Assembly (NCBI GenBank): GCA_031763025.1
Contig: JASSKH010000030.1
Location: 310,001 to 374,000, forward strand
Reading direction: 5' to 3'
Source of the DNA: Macrocystis pyrifera
Lineage: Eukaryota; Sar; Phaeophyceae; Laminariales; Laminariaceae
Length of the DNA stretch: 64,000 bases
Positions 62,640 through 64,000 of the stretch are shown one piece after another. A program made the position numbers and the translations under genes. How positions within the stretch are numbered: the first letter of the stretch is position 1; the number at the start of each line of letters is the position of its first letter. Under the pieces are notes generated by a model that had not been told where the DNA came from, did not search any database, and saw nothing but the letters and a program-made list of their open reading frames with translations.

Positions 62640-63800
62640 GGGCGAGGGTTAGGGAAAGTGACGGCAGCGGCGGTGGCGGGGGCGGCGGGGGCGGCTGGGG
62701 CGGCTGTGGTAGGCACGCGCGTCGTTCGCCCTAAGTCTGCTTCCGCTATGAGCACTCGCCGCCATTCTTCTTTGGAGCGCCACCACGGCTCATTGTCGAA
62801 GGTGGGCGGCTTTGGTTGCCTCGGAGTTCGATTGGATATGCTGTTATTTTTAATATTGTTGCGTTTGTTGCGGCATTATGTGTTCCACGCCGATTATTCA
62901 TAAGCATTCCCCGGCGGAAGAAAACCGAGGACAATCATATTATCCTTATGTTTGCTATCTCACAATGTGCTGCATGAGCTTCAAATTTGATCGCCCATAA
63001 ACACATTCCATCACATCACATCACATCACATCACAGAATTCGCCGGCCCTGGCCACCGACAGAAGAGTACTAACATGTTTGAAACATATCGTACGGAAGT
63101 GTATGGCATTGCGGTATGAGTTGCGGGCGCTGTACTTGGAGAGTGTGGGCTGACGTGATACTGACAGGGAAAGGCGTGGCACGTGCCGATCTGTTATGAG
63201 ATGCTTCTCGGTTCGCTCGGGATGGAGGTATCGTGCATAGATAAAAATAAAACAAAGAAAAATACATATCACTCACCTGGTACACTCGTACAGATCGAAA
63301 GTTTGTTCGAAACTTATACTTTTGCAAGCTGCGTGTGACACTCCGATTCGCGCGTGGAAACAAACCCTGGTCTGCTCGCTTTGCTATACATACGAGGCTC
63401 ACAACCCGTTGGAATAGTACGTGTCGGGGGCTCCGCGTCTCTTTGATCACAGAGACAAGACCCTCTACCTGCATCATTCCAATATCTAGGTTATATATTG
63501 ATCACTGTTGTAGCAGAGGTAAAAGGTTCCGGTAAAGCACCTATCATTTCAACATGTAGGTTTTATACTGGGCATCATTGTAGAGGTGACGTAGGTACCG
63601 GCTGGAGCTCGGCGCACGCTTTTTTCCGTATTGGCCGCTGCTTGCTCTATCCGGGAACGGATGTGTTGCCATTGGGAAGATGTTTTGACATCCACCGTAT
63701 GCAACCATTGCGCTATGCCCGTCGAGCAGGCCTTTTCTCGAAGCGGGTCAAGTCGTAAGGAAAACGCTCGTACTGGTCGATAGATGTGTCACCCCATTTT
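62640..63800. other. no gene recognised
   Basis: Contains a (CATCA)n run at 63008-63033 and an open minus frame 63070-63477 without coding character. Confidence 0.35.
63470..63600 (+). repeat. tandem duplication, ~70-bp unit
   Basis: CAATATCTAGGTTATATATTG / CAACATGTAGGTTTTATACTG and AGAGGT(A)...GGT(T/A)CCGG recur. Confidence 0.65.
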
Positions 63801-63802
63801 TT

Positions 63803-64000
63803 CAGGGCCATTCATGGGTCGGATCAAACCTCGCGGATCAGATCGGGTCGGCAACGGTGCCCGGACCCGATCCGTGATCATTTGAAAAGTCTCCAGACCC
63901 GACCCGATCTGACCCGAGCGGACCCGAGTCGACCCGGCCTGACCCGACCCGACCCGACCCGACCCAGTCCGTGATTTTGAAGAAAAATCCTGACCCAGCC
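63803..64000. repeat. GGGTCGGGTC foldback element, copy 5 (cut by window end)
   Basis: Starts CAGGGCCATTCATGGGTCGG. The right arm has six GACCC-type units; it continues past the window. Confidence 0.7.

Noticed and set aside
63640-63720. tRNA gene on the minus strand
   Set aside because: TAGCGCAATGG is a perfect A box, but no T-arm, anticodon stem or acceptor pairing follows.
1-64000. CRISPR arrays, rRNA genes, bacterial operons
   Set aside because: No evenly spaced direct repeats with unique spacers, no rRNA-like sequence and no clustered ribosome-binding-site-led genes were seen.

Overview
This is a eukaryotic nuclear window. Protein-coding sequence lies in GC-rich exons with high third-position GC, split by long introns with GT/AG ends. 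The introns and spacers are packed with microsatellites and small non-autonomous transposable elements. Nothing is arranged like bacterial operons. A decayed reverse transcriptase of non-LTR type, the expanded introns and the MITE families would fit a photosynthetic stramenopile such as a brown alga or a relative. That placement is a guess, because no organellar, rRNA or lineage-diagnostic gene is present.

Two genes can be read confidently, and both came from joining exons by hand. They lie head to head around a 559-bp spacer with one ATTGG (inverted CCAAT) box. On the minus strand, 31346 down to 16942, is a three-exon gene for a 218-residue SPC24-like subunit of the NDC80 kinetochore complex, with introns of about 10.9 and 2.9 kb. 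On the plus strand, 31906 to 38850, is a four-exon, 340-residue membrane delta-9 type acyl-CoA desaturase with all three histidine boxes intact.

Weaker coding evidence includes a multi-exon plus-strand gene at about 10.7-13.7 kb (long open exon, in-frame 72/69-bp repeat, Glu-rich tail) and a two-exon plus-strand coding segment at 27.2-27.6 kb nested in SPC24 intron 1. There are also minus-strand exons at 52.1-53.3, 54.8-55.0 and 55.7-55.9 kb, and plus-strand exons at 8.7, 50.5, 59.2 and 61.6-62.6 kb. A reverse-transcriptase relic lies at about 4.95-5.98 kb.

Layout: 0-10 kb repeats and the RT relic; 10-14 kb hypothetical gene; 14-16.7 kb repeats; 16.9-31.3 kb SPC24, whose introns hold most of the transposon structure; 31.9-38.9 kb desaturase with three MITE copies in intron 1; 39-43.9 kb GC/G-tract-rich spacer; 44-48 kb a TRIM-like LTR element and relatives; 48.5-64 kb scattered exons and repeats.

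The most unusual signal is that 3' ends of exons recur as decayed copies just downstream of their source in three places: desaturase exon 3, SPC24 exon 2 and SPC24 exon 3. Other notable items are a nine-member 105-bp MITE family with TA target sites, a 1.1-kb hAT-like element built of GACGGTA units, an 837-bp element with TTA target sites that has an inverted relative carrying coding sequence, and a 1.3-kb TRIM-like element with 4-bp target-site duplications.
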